A stretch of 7,602 nucleotides of DNA from Pseudomonadota bacterium (GTDB lineage Bacteria > Pseudomonadota > Alphaproteobacteria > Rhizobiales > Hyphomicrobiaceae): NCBI GenBank assembly GCA_021813195.1, contig JAKALI010000180.1, forward strand, positions 1 through 7,602. The letters are read 5' to 3'. The notes beneath the pieces are model-generated. The model saw only the letters and a program-made list of their open reading frames with translations. It was not told the origin of the DNA and searched no databases. Below are positions 6,480 to 7,602 of the stretch, in pieces (the stretch's first letter is position 1; each line of letters opens with the position of its first letter). Made by a program: the position numbers and the translations under genes.

Positions 6480-7494
6480 GTTTCACAAGATCAGACCAGT
6501 TCACCGTTTTCGTCGCAGGCGCAGCCGGTGGCGCAGTTCCGCCCCCGAAAAGCTGATGCAGGATATGCGGAATGATGGACGTGCTGTCACCCGGCGCGAG
6601 CGCTGGCGTGGGCGCGGCGGCAGGAGTCGCAGCAGCCGGAGCGGGTGCAGCGCCAGCAGCCAGACCGATCTGGACGGCTTGCGCTTGCGAGATGCCCGGA
6701 TGAGCTGCGAGCGCCTGGTTGTAGGCCGAGTACTCCCTGACGTACTTCGCTGGATCGACCGATGCTGGCGTGACTCCGGAAGCTGGCGTCGTGGCGCCGA
6801 GCTGGAGCGCCCTCAGTACCGGCTCAGACAGGCCCCCAGCCGCAGGCGCGGCGCGTGGACGCGCAGGCATCGTGCCGCCCTGCTCCATGTGCTGTGTCAG
6901 TGAGCGGGCAACGTCCAGAGCAGCACCAGCGTTGCTGTGCCCAGCGGCGGCTTGGTTGCGGTTGATGATGGAGCCGCCGACAGCGGTTGGCGCGCTGATC
7001 TGCCCGGTGAACGGACTGACTCCGGTATTCCCCTCGACGGCGCCCAGATTGGCCGGCTTGAGACCCGCTGACGCCAGATCGACGTTCATGCCGGGAAGGT
7101 TGCCCGCATTGCCTTGCTGCTGGCCCGTGGCGGACATGTGCATGATCTGGATGACGCGCGCCGCCTTGGCAAGTGAATCGGGATCGCCCAGCTTCCCGGC
7201 ACGTACCAGATTGTATAGAACCGCGCCTGCACCTTTCTGGCCCGTGTAGGAATCGAGCTGCGCCTGCACCGCAGGATCACCGAGTTGCTGGATGCCCTGT
7301 TCGGCCGCATTGAGATCCTGAGTCTGCTGGTCTGCGAGTCCGGCATGCGCGCGCTGATTCAGTCCTGACTGGAGCGCGAGCATCGTTCGCGTGTAGGCGT
7401 TCTGACGCGCGAGTGGTGCGCCAGCAAGCGCGGCAGCCCCTCCACCGAAGGTACGTCCGATCATGGCCGGATTGGCAAGCGGCTGCATTTCCAT
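6466..7494 (-). CDS. Ala/Gly/Gln-rich phage protein of unknown function, probable internal virion or structural protein
   Basis: This 342-residue protein is read from ATG at 7494. That start is preferred because it forms TGATG with the upstream stop and has GGGG 8 nt upstream. A GTG directly before it (7497) would add one residue. I do not recognise the family. The N-terminal third is Ala/Gly/Gln-rich and mostly helical in character (about residues 20-120, with an LQSGLNQRAHAG..DQQTQ stretch and a VLYNLVRAGKL segment). The middle is Gly/Asn-rich. A low-complexity Ala/Pro stretch lies at about 280-302, followed by a short hydrophobic IIPHILHQLF patch and a basic VKQKGK end. There is no cysteine, no signal peptide and no clear membrane helix. 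The stop TAA overlaps the ATG of the 1684-residue gene by one base, so the two are probably made together. An accessory or internal virion protein is plausible from this context. Confidence 0.85.
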   Translation of the reverse strand: MEMQPLANPAMIGRTFGGGAAALAGAPLARQNAYTRTMLALQSGLNQRAHAGLADQQTQDLNAAEQGIQQLGDPAVQAQLDSYTGQKGAGAVLYNLVRAGKLGDPDSLAKAARVIQIMHMSATGQQQGNAGNLPGMNVDLASAGLKPANLGAVEGNTGVSPFTGQISAPTAVGGSIINRNQAAAGHSNAGAALDVARSLTQHMEQGGTMPARPRAAPAAGGLSEPVLRALQLGATTPASGVTPASVDPAKYVREYSAYNQALAAHPGISQAQAVQIGLAAGAAPAPAAATPAAAPTPALAPGDSTSIIPHILHQLFGGGTAPPAAPATKTVNWSDLVKQKGK

Positions 7495-7602
7495 CACGCA
7501 TACCCCGCTGCTGTCGAACCACTGCCGTTCATGGCTGGGCCATAGACCGAGAGTGGGTTCGTTGACTGTTTCTTCGACTTCGACGCGAACGAGTTGACAG
7601 AT
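7494..7602 (-). CDS. C-terminal end of an upstream operon gene (partial, unknown function)
   Basis: Read on the minus strand from base 7601, an open frame of 35 sense codons ends in TGA at 7496-7494. The visible tail begins SVNSFASKSKKQS and ends GSGSTAAGYA; it is rich in Ser, Gly, Asn and Lys and looks disordered. The stop shares its last base with the ATG of the next gene (TGATG). This arrangement is typical of translationally coupled phage cistrons and is the main reason to accept such a short fragment as real. The gene begins outside the window and has no recognisable domain here. From its position just before two probable virion proteins, it may be another structural or internal virion protein, but that is only inferred from order. 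Confidence 0.55.
   Translation of the reverse strand, partial: SVNSFASKSKKQSTNPLSVYGPAMNGSGSTAAGYA

Noticed and set aside
7277..7522. Shifted minus-strand frame of 81 codons starting upstream of the 342-residue gene.
   Set aside because: It is Arg-rich with shadow composition. The ATG at 7494 coupled to the upstream stop explains the region better.

Overview
This GC-rich window looks like part of the late or structural operon of a tailed phage or prophage. The host is probably a high-GC Gram-negative bacterium. A Burkholderiales host would fit the protein style and codon use, but nothing in the sequence proves it. All convincing genes lie on the minus strand, so the biological order runs from the high to the low coordinate. 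I see no tRNA, rRNA, CRISPR array, insertion sequence, integrase or attachment site.

Layout in transcription order: (1) the last 35 codons of an upstream gene, 7602-7494; (2) a 342-residue Ala/Gly/Gln-rich protein of unknown function, 7494-6466; (3) a 1684-residue multidomain protein, 6466-1412; (4) the first 473 codons of a Gly/Ser/Thr/Asn-rich tail-fibre-like protein, which starts with GTG at 1419 and runs off the window at base 1. The cistrons are packed without intergenic space: TGATG at the first junction, TAATG at the second, and an 8-nt overlap with a hairpin-masked ribosome binding site at the third. No promoter or terminator is visible, and none is expected inside such an operon.

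The centrepiece is the 1684-residue protein. It resembles the very large 'polyvalent' or ejected internal-virion proteins of podovirus-like phages. In order it has a short phage N-terminal motif (DGT..QGVP), a small-residue-rich segment, a (Ala-Pro)n rod, a recognisable GGDEF (diguanylate cyclase family) domain, a low-complexity linker with a (TEPV)3 repeat, an HEAMH metallopeptidase-like domain, a long helical region resembling large-polyvalent-protein C-terminal domains, and a charged coiled-coil tail. It has no cysteine. If it is ejected with the DNA, the phage would deliver a c-di-GMP-family domain and a protease-like domain into the host at the start of infection. That role is inferred, not shown.

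A second unusual signal lies in the linker after the GGDEF domain (4764-4516). There the codon bias of the main frame collapses (35 of 82 codons end in G/C), while a shifted frame on the same strand has 67 of 82 codons ending in G/C, an ATG and a GAGG ribosome binding site. It encodes an ordinary-looking 82-residue protein. This is a candidate overprinted gene, or the fossil of a gene absorbed out of frame into the large protein.
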